In this document: in pieces, positions 1 to 9,199 of the stretch
Layout of the letters: each line of letters begins with the position of its first letter
How positions within the stretch are numbered: position 1 is the stretch's first letter
From: Tritrichomonas musculus
Taxonomy: Eukaryota; Parabasalia; Tritrichomonadida; Tritrichomonadidae
Direction: 5' to 3'
DNA: 64,000 nt
Assembly: GCA_039105265.1 (NCBI GenBank)
Contig: JAPFFF010000002.1
Location: 6,944,001 to 7,008,000 of the forward strand
The notes under the pieces: model-generated
Seen by the model: the letters and a program-made list of their open reading frames with translations, nothing else
The model's database searches: none
What the model was told of the DNA's origin: nothing
Position numbers and translations under genes: made by a program

Positions 1-821
1 TCGGTGTGAATGAGTATTATATTTTTGGGCTTGTATGACAGAAGACCTTTAAATCGTTGTTTTTGTTGAATCTCTTTCAATTGCATTGATTTTGCTCTTA
101 TGTATTGCCATTCAAAGTCGCGGTCGTCTTGCATCTGTTGAGGTGTTAGATAAATGTATTTTGATTGTCGTTTGTCAAGGTATTCATCGGTTTCTTCGTC
201 AAATGACGTGTATAAAGGATTCAATAAGCGAAGAGATGAATGAGGAGTGTTATTGTACCATTCAACCGTTTGTTGTATCAATACATTGTTTGTCATTCGT
301 TGTTGTGATTGACCGAAAGCATTTCGTAATGTTCTGATTACGGCATCAACACATTTATGTGCATTCGTGAAAGGTGAATCATCAATGATTAACTTTATTT
401 TGTTTGGTGCTTTGACTTTAATTGACGGTTTGTTTGTTTGATATAGCTCTTCACCGTTGCAATAGTCTTTGAATGTATTTGATATAAAAGCCTTTTCACC
501 ATCACATTTAATTGTTTCAATTCTGATATTCCTTTTATTGACTAGTTTATCAATTACTTTGATTACATAAAACACAGATTTGTAATCAATTGGTTCAACA
601 ATTAAGTATTTGGTGTTTACATTGATAAGAACAAGATAAGCTTTGTTTAATGCAAACATTATATCCATTTCCCAACAATGAGGCTCAAATGAAAAGTCAG
701 GTTTTGATAGTTTCTTTACTGTTTTCAATTGGTGATCTGGAATATATGGCTCAGTTTTAATGCTTGTGTCTTTGATGTACTTGTATTTAGATTTGAAAGG
801 ATAGTTGATTGATTCATTCAT
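1..821 (-). CDS. INT: Maverick integrase (DDE/rve), running off window edge
   Basis: Retrovirus-like integrase that would insert the element into host DNA. The frame is open from the ATG at 821 to the edge and matches the first 273 residues of the integrase of element D almost residue for residue. Seen: the CWEMD block (first acidic residue), the IKCDGE block (second), and the HKCVDAVIRTLRNAFG block holding the likely third acidic residue. The start is supported by the same TTTATTTTTG-type sequence upstream as in D. The C-terminal part is outside the window. It lies 88 bp beyond the 5' side of MCP's stop and reads the same way. Confidence 0.9.
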   Translation of the reverse strand, partial: MNESINYPFKSKYKYIKDTSIKTEPYIPDHQLKTVKKLSKPDFSFEPHCWEMDIMFALNKAYLVLINVNTKYLIVEPIDYKSVFYVIKVIDKLVNKRNIRIETIKCDGEKAFISNTFKDYCNGEELYQTNKPSIKVKAPNKIKLIIDDSPFTNAHKCVDAVIRTLRNAFGQSQQRMTNNVLIQQTVEWYNNTPHSSLRLLNPLYTSFDEETDEYLDKRQSKYIYLTPQQMQDDRDFEWQYIRAKSMQLKEIQQKQRFKGLLSYKPKNIILIHT

Positions 822-854
822 TTGAATCACAAAAATAAAGCATTAATTTATGAA

Positions 855-883
855 GGAACTCTGTTCCCTTTTGCAAAGCAAAA
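855..883. repeat. Two adjacent short hairpins between INT and MCP of element A
   Basis: Perfect stem-loops GGAACTCTGTTCC (855-867) and TTTTGCAAAGCAAAA (869-883) with three-base loops, side by side in the 88-bp gap. They resemble the hairpins common in element B. Role unknown; a transcript 3' end or a miniature insertion are both possible. Confidence 0.55.
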
Positions 884-909
884 TGATTATTTAATGAAAA
901 TCAATTTAT

Positions 910-2991
910 TTATTCATTTGCTTGGCTTCCTTTTGGTGATTCGTCGTCATGATATTCTAAACCGTCAAGAGATAAATGGAAGTAGGTGTCCCTAGTTATC
1001 CATAATTGTGTTGGGGGTGGTCTGATGATAGTTCCATCAGGTTCAACAACATTGTAATATGTGTCATCATCTCCTGTATAGATAGGCATTCCATTGACTT
1101 GTATTTGAACGTTTCCGAAACCTCCATCAAGTCCGTCATAACAATATCCTGCGCTTGCTCGTTCTGTTTGAATGTTGAAAACAAATGATGTTGCATCACT
1201 AATTGTATTCTTGTATCTCTTTCCGTTCGCGTCATTCTTTGGCATTGTCATTGAGTCTTCAAATTCCTTTGTGCATGAAAGAGTGATTGCATCTAAATCA
1301 CCAGCCGTTAATTGATTTTCAAAGAATCGTGCACCAATAGTTGAAACGTTTTCGTCTGGGAAGTTCTTTCCACCAATATTCAAGAAACAGTTTTGATAAA
1401 CTGGATTTTCAAAGACTGTTAAATCATTATGATGCTTTGGAAACATGATTGATAAATTAGTTGCATTGATTAATGGAATATTCAATGTTGACTTGATTCC
1501 GTTTGCTGCTGGAGCGATTGGGAAAGCATGATAATCAACTTTTTGTGAAGGAATGATTAAACCTTGTCTTAAAATGTCTTCAATTCCTTGTCTTGTAGCT
1601 TCACAAACTCCAAAGCCTTGCATATTAGATTTACAAGCTGTGATGGTCATTCGATTAACTGTTAATGTTGCTGTTTGAGCAGAATAAGTTTCTTTCAATA
1701 ATTGAGCTCTTGCATCATGATATTCATTAACAACTCTAAGAGCTGATTTAGCAACTGTTTTCTCAATTTGCCAAACATAGTACTTTCCGTCGTTGTGTGT
1801 TAATGATGGCTTTGTGTAATCTGGATTTGCTAAACAAATTTCTTCATCAGTTGCTGTTGGTTTGAGGTCTAATTTTGCGAACTCTTCTGCTGTATAACTG
1901 AAATACATTGAAAGGTCTGTTGCAATATCATCATAAGTATATGAACCATCGCTTCCAAAGTTATATTGTTCGCCAAGCCTATAAGTGAGTTTATATTTGA
2001 TTGGTGCTGGTGTTGGAGACGGTGATGGTGATGGGTCTGGCTTATCTTCTTCTTCTGGTGATGGGTCAGGTGATGGTGGTACAGGTGATGGTGGTACAGG
2101 TGTTGGTGATGGTGATGGGTCTGGTGACGGAGTTCCTGGTCCTGGAATCACAGCTTGATTACCGATTTGTGTGAATTGATGACGAAGATGACCACGGGCT
2201 TTGATTTCCTTTAATCTATCGAGTTCATCCATCGATATTGAATCATTATCTTCAAGAAATACTTTTGCTTCAGCAACTGTGAAAGGGTCTAATACTGCCC
2301 AAACAAGACCAGCGGGACTAACTTGAAAACGAATTGATAAATCACCAATGATTCCGTTAGGGAATAAATCAAATGCTTGTAAAGCAAGCAAATCATCAAA
2401 AGGAACATTCAAATCAAATTCGACTTCGCTTCTTCCTGTGTTCTTAAATGAATTCAAATTAACATAAGCTCCTGCATGTGTCTGTGAATAGTTGCTGACG
2501 TTTTCCCACAATGAATGAACGAATCTGCGGCGTTTCTTCTCGGCTTCTGGTTTAACTGAAGAATATAAGAAGCCTTCACGAATGCATTCATTCTGTTGGT
2601 ATCCGACATTGACATTATTATGAAGAATCTCTAACCTGTCAAACAACTGATTTGATGATTTGAAACCGACAAATAATTTATATAAATTGTATGGGTCATC
2701 GATTTCATTTAATTTACTCATATCTGTATTCAATGATAAATCTAATTTAACGTGAAATGTTAAGAAACCTTTATCAATATCACTGACGAAGTGGTCAGGA
2801 TGTGTTAAACTTATTTGCGAATACTGCCCTTGATGAAATGGAGCTGGTTGGTCATGACAGTCAACAGTTCTAAATGAAAATGAACGTGTTCCGTCATTAA
2901 CATTAATCATGTTTCTCATTTCTTCAAATGCATGAAGAACGTTTCCTGTTTCAGTGCGAAGGTTATGAGCTCTCTCGTTTCTGTATAACAT
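910..2991 (-). CDS. MCP: Major capsid protein (double jelly-roll)
   Basis: 693-aa capsid protein of the Polinton double jelly-roll family, expected to form the icosahedral shell. Assignment rests on family knowledge (Polinton MCP), length, and near identity to the paralogues in B, C and D. The N-terminus MLYRNERAHN and the block around RSFSFRTVDCHD are shared by the intact copies. A Pro/Ser/Thr-rich stretch at about residues 283-333, encoded by short direct repeats, separates two conserved halves and varies between elements. The second half contains conserved FPKHHNDLTVFENPVYQN and GYCYDGLDGGFGN blocks. Divergently arranged with the 84-aa gene 49 bp away. Confidence 0.88.
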   Translation of the reverse strand: MLYRNERAHNLRTETGNVLHAFEEMRNMINVNDGTRSFSFRTVDCHDQPAPFHQGQYSQISLTHPDHFVSDIDKGFLTFHVKLDLSLNTDMSKLNEIDDPYNLYKLFVGFKSSNQLFDRLEILHNNVNVGYQQNECIREGFLYSSVKPEAEKKRRRFVHSLWENVSNYSQTHAGAYVNLNSFKNTGRSEVEFDLNVPFDDLLALQAFDLFPNGIIGDLSIRFQVSPAGLVWAVLDPFTVAEAKVFLEDNDSISMDELDRLKEIKARGHLRHQFTQIGNQAVIPGPGTPSPDPSPSPTPVPPSPVPPSPDPSPEEEDKPDPSPSPSPTPAPIKYKLTYRLGEQYNFGSDGSYTYDDIATDLSMYFSYTAEEFAKLDLKPTATDEEICLANPDYTKPSLTHNDGKYYVWQIEKTVAKSALRVVNEYHDARAQLLKETYSAQTATLTVNRMTITACKSNMQGFGVCEATRQGIEDILRQGLIIPSQKVDYHAFPIAPAANGIKSTLNIPLINATNLSIMFPKHHNDLTVFENPVYQNCFLNIGGKNFPDENVSTIGARFFENQLTAGDLDAITLSCTKEFEDSMTMPKNDANGKRYKNTISDATSFVFNIQTERASAGYCYDGLDGGFGNVQIQVNGMPIYTGDDDTYYNVVEPDGTIIRPPPTQLWITRDTYFHLSLDGLEYHDDESPKGSQANE

Positions 2992-3040
2992 TTATGATTG
3001 AATAAAAAGGAAATAAAACACTTTTATCATTAATTAAATT

Positions 3041-3295
3041 ATGGGTGTCGGTATATTCAACAAAATCAAGAACGCATTTAAATCAATTGGCGGCAAAGTA
3101 AAATCATTCGCTCAGAAAGCAGTTAAAGTATTACCAAAAGTTGTTGATGTTGGAAAGCAAATCGTTGACAGAGTTAAACCGATTACACAATTCATTCCTG
3201 GTGTCGGTCAGGTTGTTGACGCAATTGATACAGGTTTAAATGTTGCTGACAGAGTTGGGAGATTTGGAAAATCAATATTGAATGAAGTTAAATGA
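3041..3295 (+). CDS. Small amphipathic virion-type protein (84 aa)
   Basis: Basic 84-aa protein beginning MGVGIFNKIKNAFKS, with amphipathic helices and a glycine/valine segment (FIPGVGQVVDAID). One copy lies next to MCP in all four elements. The features suggest a membrane-active or DNA-condensing minor virion peptide, but that is inference; no family is recognised. TCATT, matching the trichomonad initiator TCAYW, lies just upstream of the ATG. Confidence 0.75.
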   Translation: MGVGIFNKIKNAFKSIGGKVKSFAQKAVKVLPKVVDVGKQIVDRVKPITQFIPGVGQVVDAIDTGLNVADRVGRFGKSILNEVK

Positions 3296-3331
3296 AAAAC
3301 AATGAATTATAATGATTTAATATAATTATAA

Positions 3332-3808
3332 ATGAATGAAAACATTAATGAACTTAAAGTTATAAATGATAATGTAAATGAATCAAAAGTATTTAAATCA
3401 ATTGAAGAGTTCAATTTGTTCTATCAAAAGAATATCGAGCAAATGAAATATCAAACGACTAACTATTTGAACAAGATTTATAAAATCATCACTAATGACG
3501 GCAACGAATACAAAATCACTAAGCGAAATTGTACAAACGGTAAAAGACTTAACGGCGACATTTATTTGAAGAAAGTTGGGAACACAATCACTAAAACACT
3601 TGAAAATGACAACATCAAAGCTGATATATCATTAATGAAAGAATCGATTAACGAACTCAATGAATTAATAAATCAATTGAACAACAAAAATAAAATACTT
3701 GAAGAACATATTAATAAGCTTTCAAACGTTGTCGACCAACAATCAAAAGTTATTAATGAATATGTATTAAATGTTGTTGCTCCTGACAACCACAGAATGA
3801 TTAAGTGA
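3332..3808 (+). CDS. Conserved Maverick protein, coiled-coil C-terminus (158 aa)
   Basis: Function not recognised. An N-terminal globular part contains EEFNLFYQKN and a YKIITNDGNEYKITKRNC block; from about residue 95 the sequence is heptad-like with Asn/Gln/Lys-rich helices ending in NVVAPDNHRMIK. Homologues of 148-176 aa sit in the same place in B, C and D. Its 3' end overlaps the convergent 77-aa gene by 42 bp. Confidence 0.75.
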   Translation: MNENINELKVINDNVNESKVFKSIEEFNLFYQKNIEQMKYQTTNYLNKIYKIITNDGNEYKITKRNCTNGKRLNGDIYLKKVGNTITKTLENDNIKADISLMKESINELNELINQLNNKNKILEEHINKLSNVVDQQSKVINEYVLNVVAPDNHRMIK

Positions 3809-4000
3809 ATCATGATGATTTAATGATTTAGTCGTTTTTGGAGGTGGTTCATGAAATATATTTCCTTTTTCATTATAACATTTCACTGTTGGTGCTGAAT
3901 TTATTTTTGTTCTATTCTTTTGCATCGTTAATTGTAATCTATCAAAATGGTTTTTATGCTTATCGTCATGAACGGTTCTTAATTGATTAATAGCAGACAT
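3767..4000 (-). CDS. Conserved small basic protein (77 aa)
   Basis: Function not recognised. Basic, Asn/His/Lys-rich, with RTVHDDKHKN..FDRLQL near the N-terminus and repeated SLNHHD..LNHS near the C-terminus. Conserved in all four elements with the same overlap to the coiled-coil gene. Its start is 14 bp from that of the divergent 75-aa gene, so the two must share a very small promoter region. Confidence 0.72.
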   Translation of the reverse strand: MSAINQLRTVHDDKHKNHFDRLQLTMQKNRTKINSAPTVKCYNEKGNIFHEPPPKTTKSLNHHDSLNHSVVVRSNNI

Positions 4001-4014
4001 TTAATTATTATTAA

Positions 4015-4242
4015 ATGAGTGAACTAAAAGAATACAAGAAAGAAATACCAGAACTAAAACGAATCAAACGAGGATTGAAAGAAAAGTGTTATGATTACAA
4101 ACAATGTCTCAACAATATCAAATCAGGAATGTTGGGCTCTGACGGTCTTGCCGTTCGTGAGTCTCTTATCGAAGACATCAACAGCCTCAAAAATAAAGTT
4201 CATCAGCTTGAGAAAGAATTAAATGAATTGTCTAATAAATGA
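4015..4242 (+). CDS. Conserved small coiled-coil protein (75 aa)
   Basis: Highly charged and helical: MSELKEYKKEIPELKRIKR, a central GMLGSDGLAVRESLIED segment, then a heptad-patterned tail ending NELSNK. Present in A, B, C and D. It overlaps the convergent 68-aa gene by 11 bp. No known family; probably a small structural or assembly factor. Confidence 0.72.
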   Translation: MSELKEYKKEIPELKRIKRGLKEKCYDYKQCLNNIKSGMLGSDGLAVRESLIEDINSLKNKVHQLEKELNELSNK

Positions 4243-4438
4243 GTTCTTCAAGTTCAGCTATTAATTGTTCAGGTCCGTTGAATTTCTTTAGTTGTTCAAT
4301 AAAGTGATTTATCTCTTTTAGTACTTCATCTATGATATCATCATTATCGTAGAGGTATTTTAAAGCGGGTCTCCATCCTTTTAGCTTTTTGTTGATTCTA
4401 TTAATGAGGATGCTTAATTGTTCCGCTTGGTTTGACAT
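4232..4438 (-). CDS. TIR-encoded small helical protein (68 aa)
   Basis: 68-aa protein lying entirely inside the TIR. Helical and amphipathic with a conserved centre KKLKGWRPALKYLYDNDD. Copies occur in the TIRs of A, C and both ends of D, but not in B. Reading starts at the inner edge of an A/T-rich block (ATTTTTTATTTTTTTATCAGC on the coding strand) that probably holds its promoter. Function unknown. Confidence 0.72.
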   Translation of the reverse strand: MSNQAEQLSILINRINKKLKGWRPALKYLYDNDDIIDEVLKEINHFIEQLKKFNGPEQLIAELEELIY

Positions 4439-4664
4439 TATAAATGGCTGATAAAAAAATAAAAAATTTTTGAAAGTTCTGTTTTTCGTTGATGTTATTT
4501 TTGTTCATTAGTCGTGTTGACGGTGGGCTTTAGCCCGACGGAAACCGACTGATATATACTACTAAACAAGTTCAAAGATGTAAATTCAAAGATGAAGATT
4601 CAAAAGTGTCTACCGTCAACTTTAAAATTTATCTCCCCTGCTCAGCCGGTCCACTATCACTACT
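4232..4664. repeat. Terminal inverted repeat of element A
   Basis: Carries the 68-aa gene, an A/T block, the hairpin GGGCTTTAGCCC (4525-4536), a repeated GATGAAGATTCAAA-type unit, and the tip CACTATCACTACT ending at 4664. The subterminal part matches the TIRs of C and D in sequence; the tip matches C only. Confidence 0.85.
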
Positions 4665-6582
4665 CACCATCAATCTCAAATCTACCATAATTTATACCGC
4701 TTGAACTAGACGATAGCATTTCACCAATGATTTCATATTCTTTGTTATTATATTCAAATTTAATGGTGCTATTTGGTTCAAAAGATTCATTAATTAAACC
4801 GTATTCATCGTATGTGTAATCAATAAATACTTTTTGATAAGGTATATATGTTCTATCATTTAATTTCCTGAATTCACCAAAGAAAGGCTTAGTTTCTTCA
4901 GATTTTTTGAGATATTCATCCAAATTAGTGTTATCAGTAGTAAGTAATTTGTCTTTTTCTATTAAATCAGGAATTTTTGATTTCAATACTAGTTCATCAT
5001 TGTTATACTTATAATGTTCTAATACTTGAACTCTGGATTGTGCACTATAAATTACACCAGGTTCATTAATGAATATTTCATCATTCGAATTTCTGAATAA
5101 TATATATTTATTTCCTTCTATATCAATTTCGTATTTATATGCAGTACCAAAGCTACCATTACTAAGTTGACCTGTTATTGGATATTCATATGATTTATCA
5201 TTATAAATGAATGAAATAAAATCACTATTATTTGGGTAATTAATTATTTTATTAGATTCAACATTAATTTCATAATTGAATTTTACACTGTATGTCAAAT
5301 CGTTTTTGCTTCGATATTTTGACAAATCAACAGGTTTAGGTAATTCACTTTTCAAAGCATATTTCCCATCAGCCACATCCTTGGTCTCATACTTATCTAA
5401 TTCATAAGCCAATTCATCTTCATCAACAAACTTCTCATCAGCTTGTGCACTAGAATAATACGCTGTTAAATCAACAGGTTCTGGAATATCAGATTTTAAT
5501 GCATAAGTGTTTGACACATATCTAGCCGAATAAGCGTTTTTGTCTGTTGGTTCGACAGTTTTGGTTATTGAACATGATAATATTTCAGGTGTTTCACCAG
5601 TTCCTGGATTGATTAATTCATGGGAGTTATACAGATACCAAAGACTAGAATCACTTCCTTCCATACGCAGTATCTGAGAGGGTAGATTATCATCATCGTC
5701 ATTGTACGAATAGTCTGCGTGAACATAATGGGCCGTATAGTAACTGTCTGATGATACGATATCCAACCCATATTGCTCAATCAGTATATGATATGGGTCG
5801 TAATCCAAATCAAGAATTGTATTATTGGCGATTTTGAATTGAATAGTTGTTTGTCCCTCAATAATCTCTGGGATTTCGCTTTTCACCTGCTCTATAATCT
5901 TTGGGAGGTCTTCTTTTGAAACATATTCTCTGGCACAAGAATCCAAAGCTGCTTGAAGACCTTCATTAGCTGCCATACTTGTTAAACACATTGATGCTTG
6001 AGCTGATAATGGGTTAACATCATCAGCCATCAATTTCTGAAACATTTCGTCTGATAATTGGTCTCTTATGTTCAATTGCAACTCACTATTTTTGAGAACT
6101 GTGGGTATCTCTGACAAGTCTTCTTTTTTTGCATACAATGTCATATCTGGCAAGTCTTCTGTTTTCGCGTATGGTTCCAAAGCAGTTGTCAAAGCAGATT
6201 CATTAACCAAATCTGTAGGTATTTCAGGTATGTCAGTTGATAATGCAAAATTGTTAACAACGTAATCACGTAATGTATTAACAGCGTTTTGAATTTCTTC
6301 ACTACTAGCATACTTTAATAATTCTTTATTGAATTCCTCTGTTTTCAAATAATCGAATAAATCAGTTGTTTTCGCGTACTCATCAAGATTCGTAAGCTTT
6401 GCGTAAGGTTTCAATAATTCTTTCAATTCCTCAGTATTCAAATTAGACCCCAAATTATTTCCGTTATTACACTTACACCCACATGAAGTGGCATATTGTT
6501 TTATGTATTCTATTATTAATTCATCTATTGTATTTACCCTTTTGATACTACCTGCTTGCTCTATCGTAAACATTTTGAACAT
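4660..6582 (-). CDS. Fibre-like protein, cut by element A
   Basis: At least 640 aa in view. The N-terminal MFTIEQAGS..TIDELIIEYIKQY anchor matches the fibre proteins of C and D. The body is built of short tail-fibre-type units (YALKSEIP, DLTAYYSSAQADEKF, ELAYELDKYETKDVADGKYALK), as in phage and large-virus trimeric fibres. A shared block NSELQLNIRDQLSDEMFQKL occurs near residue 170. The conserved C-terminal domain of the C and D paralogues is absent because A's tip lies within the gene. Likely an attachment protein. Divergent from the 859-aa gene with only 5 bp between start codons. Confidence 0.8.
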   Translation of the reverse strand: MFKMFTIEQAGSIKRVNTIDELIIEYIKQYATSCGCKCNNGNNLGSNLNTEELKELLKPYAKLTNLDEYAKTTDLFDYLKTEEFNKELLKYASSEEIQNAVNTLRDYVVNNFALSTDIPEIPTDLVNESALTTALEPYAKTEDLPDMTLYAKKEDLSEIPTVLKNSELQLNIRDQLSDEMFQKLMADDVNPLSAQASMCLTSMAANEGLQAALDSCAREYVSKEDLPKIIEQVKSEIPEIIEGQTTIQFKIANNTILDLDYDPYHILIEQYGLDIVSSDSYYTAHYVHADYSYNDDDDNLPSQILRMEGSDSSLWYLYNSHELINPGTGETPEILSCSITKTVEPTDKNAYSARYVSNTYALKSDIPEPVDLTAYYSSAQADEKFVDEDELAYELDKYETKDVADGKYALKSELPKPVDLSKYRSKNDLTYSVKFNYEINVESNKIINYPNNSDFISFIYNDKSYEYPITGQLSNGSFGTAYKYEIDIEGNKYILFRNSNDEIFINEPGVIYSAQSRVQVLEHYKYNNDELVLKSKIPDLIEKDKLLTTDNTNLDEYLKKSEETKPFFGEFRKLNDRTYIPYQKVFIDYTYDEYGLINESFEPNSTIKFEYNNKEYEIIGEMLSSSSSGINYGRFEIDGE

Positions 6583-6587
6583 AATAA

Positions 6588-9167
6588 ATGACGTCAGATG
6601 TGGATGAACAATTAATAATGAATGAAGTGAAAAAGAAAGATTATCAAGATATGCTCATATTCATGTTCCAAAATAGTGAATCAGAGCAAATAAAAACAAT
6701 AATACACAATATTATTGAGTATCTTAAGAATCCTCGTAACTATATCAAAGACGTGAAAGAAAAGCTAAAAGAGATGCTTGATAAATATAACGCAAAGCCT
6801 AAAGGAAGTAAAAGACAAAAAAATGAATTAGCTAAAATACTTGATTCAAAAGCGAATTACTTTATTGATATATCTGGCTTACTAAAAGATAAAGCTGCGG
6901 GCACTCGCAGCCTCCGGGAACAAAGTTCCAGTCAACGCAGTTGCCGACAAGCGGAGGAAGAAAAGCCTGTTATTCCACAAATTGAGGAAGAGGAAGAACC
7001 TGACTTGGAAGGCCACTATTTTAGAAACAGAATTAATAAAGACATTGAATCACTTAGTAATTTATTTACACTTGATAGTAATCATATTAATGCTTTACAC
7101 TTATTTTATTGTATTGCTGATGACTCAAAAAGGTATCCGTTATTTAATAAAAAAGATACTACACAGATTCAATTACTTGTTGTATCATTAACTGAAAACA
7201 TAGATTCACATAAAAACAATAAGATACCAGATGTCATAAATAACCTAATGCAATTTGAGAAACAAAGAAGACAAACCAATATTAAAACAATGAGAAAGTT
7301 AGCTGATTCTAATCAAGAAGGTCAGCAATTATTAGATGCTTACAATAAATCTTCTACAATTGATGCTAACCAACTAGAAAGGTTTGGCTTATTAAATGAA
7401 GAGTTTACTGCTAAAAACCTTTATGGTTACTATAATAGGTCTATAAATCCTAAAGATGACTCCGATGTTAGAGTTAGGAATATCGCATTACAATTACATG
7501 ATGCAATAAGAGAAACAAACATATTTGAAGAAACAACTGAACCTAAAAACAAAAAGCAACTCAAACAAATAATAAAGTACCTTAATGAAAATGGAGATAG
7601 AGAAATATTTTTTAATATGAATAGTGATATAGAAGAGGAAGCTGCGGAGGAAGAGAAAGACCCAATCTCAAGCTTTGCTTGCAAATCTTTATCCGACTAT
7701 AAAACAATGTCGAAGCGTGTTTTTAGCACACCAACCAAAGAATATCTTAGAAGAAACAAACCAATTGAAGCTGAAGATGACCACACCAACTTTTCAGAAC
7801 TATTGAACTCAAATATTGAAGCAACAAAAGGACCTGAAGTAAATGCTGCCGAATTCTTAAATGAATATATGAAGTCTATCCCAACAGGTAAACGTGCTGG
7901 TAAAACATTTGAAGCATCACAAAAACGTATGAGCGACCTGTACATTTTCGAAAACAAACAAAGTATTGATGTTAGTAAATATCGAGGGGAATTATTTGAT
8001 ATTCTTATTAACGGTAATTACCGTGTCAAGTTTTCACCTAAATGTGCTACAAGAGATGGAGCAGAAGCTTATTGCAAGAAAAGATTTGATAAAAATGGAT
8101 ATCCATTATATCGTTTAGTACCAGCTAGGCATGACACTAAAGACCCTCTCGGTAATCCAATTTGTGATTTAAACGGTGATAGAGTTGAAGATATTGTTAT
8201 TGTTGATACCCGTGGTAAGCCTGTTATTATTAATGGATATCGTCTTGTTAAAGCAGACCCTTATAAGAAATTATGGCAAACCGAACGTATTGCTGGTAAA
8301 ACAAATGATTCATTTGAAGTATGGCTTAAGAATCTTATAGGAGCTAAACGAACATGGGAATACACTCCAGAACAATGGAATGAAGGTAAGTTTAAACCTG
8401 AAATTGATAAGAAATTAGAAAAAGTAATAAACTCATATCAATCTGTTGGTTTATCCAAACCCAAAATCAGTACCAAAATTACTGCAAGAGGTTTGTGGAG
8501 TTCTATATTTTCAAAAATATGGCAAACTGTTTTATACAATATATTTACTAATGAAGAATACAAAGATTTGGAACCATTAAAATGTATATTTAGTTATTTC
8601 AAAGTATGTACAGCCATATTTATTGCACGTTATGAATCTAAAGTGATGAAAGACCATGAATGCAATGATTGGAGTAATTGGGCTAAATATAAGAAATTAC
8701 ATCCAAAATCCGTAAATGCTGAATTGGGTGTTATGATTCAAAAAGAATATAATGAAAGCATTAAAGCGACTATGCCAGTTGATGGAGAAATAAATAGTGA
8801 TGGTGAAATATCAGGAGTATTACAAGAAATATTGGAGCAAACAAATGACCTCATCTTTAAGACTGGTCTTGGATTCACAGAAGATAAGAAAGACCAATAT
8901 GCACAGTTAGCTCAAGCTATAATTGAAAATAAAGTAAGTACAGCAACAAAGAAGCAATTACAAGACAAATTTGGTGAAAATATTGATGCTTGGATTGATT
9001 CACAAGTTGGTGGAAATTACACCACAATCAAAGGATTATATAAGACTGCACATAAAGGTGCTGGTGATAAATCATATATTAGGTCACGAACTGTTGAAAA
9101 GCCAGCTACAGCTGAAATTGTTGAGGAACCTTCTACTGATGATGATGACGATGAAGATGAAGCATAA
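6588..9167 (+). CDS. Large conserved 'DLNGD' Maverick protein (859 aa)
   Basis: Function not recognised. The N-terminal half is charged and low-complexity. From about residue 465 a conserved region shared with the 835- and 764-aa proteins of C and D follows: ILINGNYRVKFSPKCATRD, then DLNGDRVEDIVIVDTRG and INGYRLVKADPYKK. The DxNGDxxxD loop resembles Ca-binding EF-hand/dockerin-type loops, an analogy only. The C-terminus is acidic. A GC-rich hairpin cluster at 6894-6957 is read through in frame, and a further hairpin lies at 7669-7681. Always paired divergently with the fibre gene, suggesting co-expression and a virion or assembly role. Confidence 0.75.
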   Translation: MTSDVDEQLIMNEVKKKDYQDMLIFMFQNSESEQIKTIIHNIIEYLKNPRNYIKDVKEKLKEMLDKYNAKPKGSKRQKNELAKILDSKANYFIDISGLLKDKAAGTRSLREQSSSQRSCRQAEEEKPVIPQIEEEEEPDLEGHYFRNRINKDIESLSNLFTLDSNHINALHLFYCIADDSKRYPLFNKKDTTQIQLLVVSLTENIDSHKNNKIPDVINNLMQFEKQRRQTNIKTMRKLADSNQEGQQLLDAYNKSSTIDANQLERFGLLNEEFTAKNLYGYYNRSINPKDDSDVRVRNIALQLHDAIRETNIFEETTEPKNKKQLKQIIKYLNENGDREIFFNMNSDIEEEAAEEEKDPISSFACKSLSDYKTMSKRVFSTPTKEYLRRNKPIEAEDDHTNFSELLNSNIEATKGPEVNAAEFLNEYMKSIPTGKRAGKTFEASQKRMSDLYIFENKQSIDVSKYRGELFDILINGNYRVKFSPKCATRDGAEAYCKKRFDKNGYPLYRLVPARHDTKDPLGNPICDLNGDRVEDIVIVDTRGKPVIINGYRLVKADPYKKLWQTERIAGKTNDSFEVWLKNLIGAKRTWEYTPEQWNEGKFKPEIDKKLEKVINSYQSVGLSKPKISTKITARGLWSSIFSKIWQTVLYNIFTNEEYKDLEPLKCIFSYFKVCTAIFIARYESKVMKDHECNDWSNWAKYKKLHPKSVNAELGVMIQKEYNESIKATMPVDGEINSDGEISGVLQEILEQTNDLIFKTGLGFTEDKKDQYAQLAQAIIENKVSTATKKQLQDKFGENIDAWIDSQVGGNYTTIKGLYKTAHKGAGDKSYIRSRTVEKPATAEIVEEPSTDDDDDEDEA
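6894..6957. repeat. Nested GC-rich hairpin cluster read in frame
   Basis: GCTGCG/CGCAGC stem (6894-6911), then an outer CCTCCG/CGGAGG stem (6911-6957) enclosing GGAACAAAGTTCC (6917-6929) and CAACGCAGTTG (6933-6943): a three-way-junction layout. It is far richer in G+C than the surrounding gene and keeps the frame open. Confidence 0.7.
7669..7681. repeat. Hairpin CAAGCTTTGCTTG within the 859-aa gene
   Basis: Perfect CAAGC/GCTTG stem with a three-base loop, translated as SFACK. Same family as hairpins at 9283, 17528 and 17584. Confidence 0.6.
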
Positions 9168-9199
9168 AAAAATTACTACCTACTTTATATCCTTGCTAA

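Larger units (their letters stand above)
1..4664 (-). mobile_element. Element A: Maverick/Polinton, partial in window
   Basis: Reversed Maverick whose terminal part lies here and whose remainder runs off the left edge. From its tip inward it carries the 68-, 75-, 77-, 158- and 84-aa small genes, MCP and integrase, the same order as the left part of element D. The TIR tip ends at 4664 (reading AGTAGTGATAG inward) and cuts the fibre gene of element B, so A arrived after B. MCP differs from that of D at only a few residues, so A is young. No break is seen in the part present. Confidence 0.9.

Noticed and set aside
86-337. Open frame opposite the integrase of element A (and its mirror at 45003-45197)
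   Set aside because: Lies antisense within a well-supported integrase; same shadow appears in both copies.
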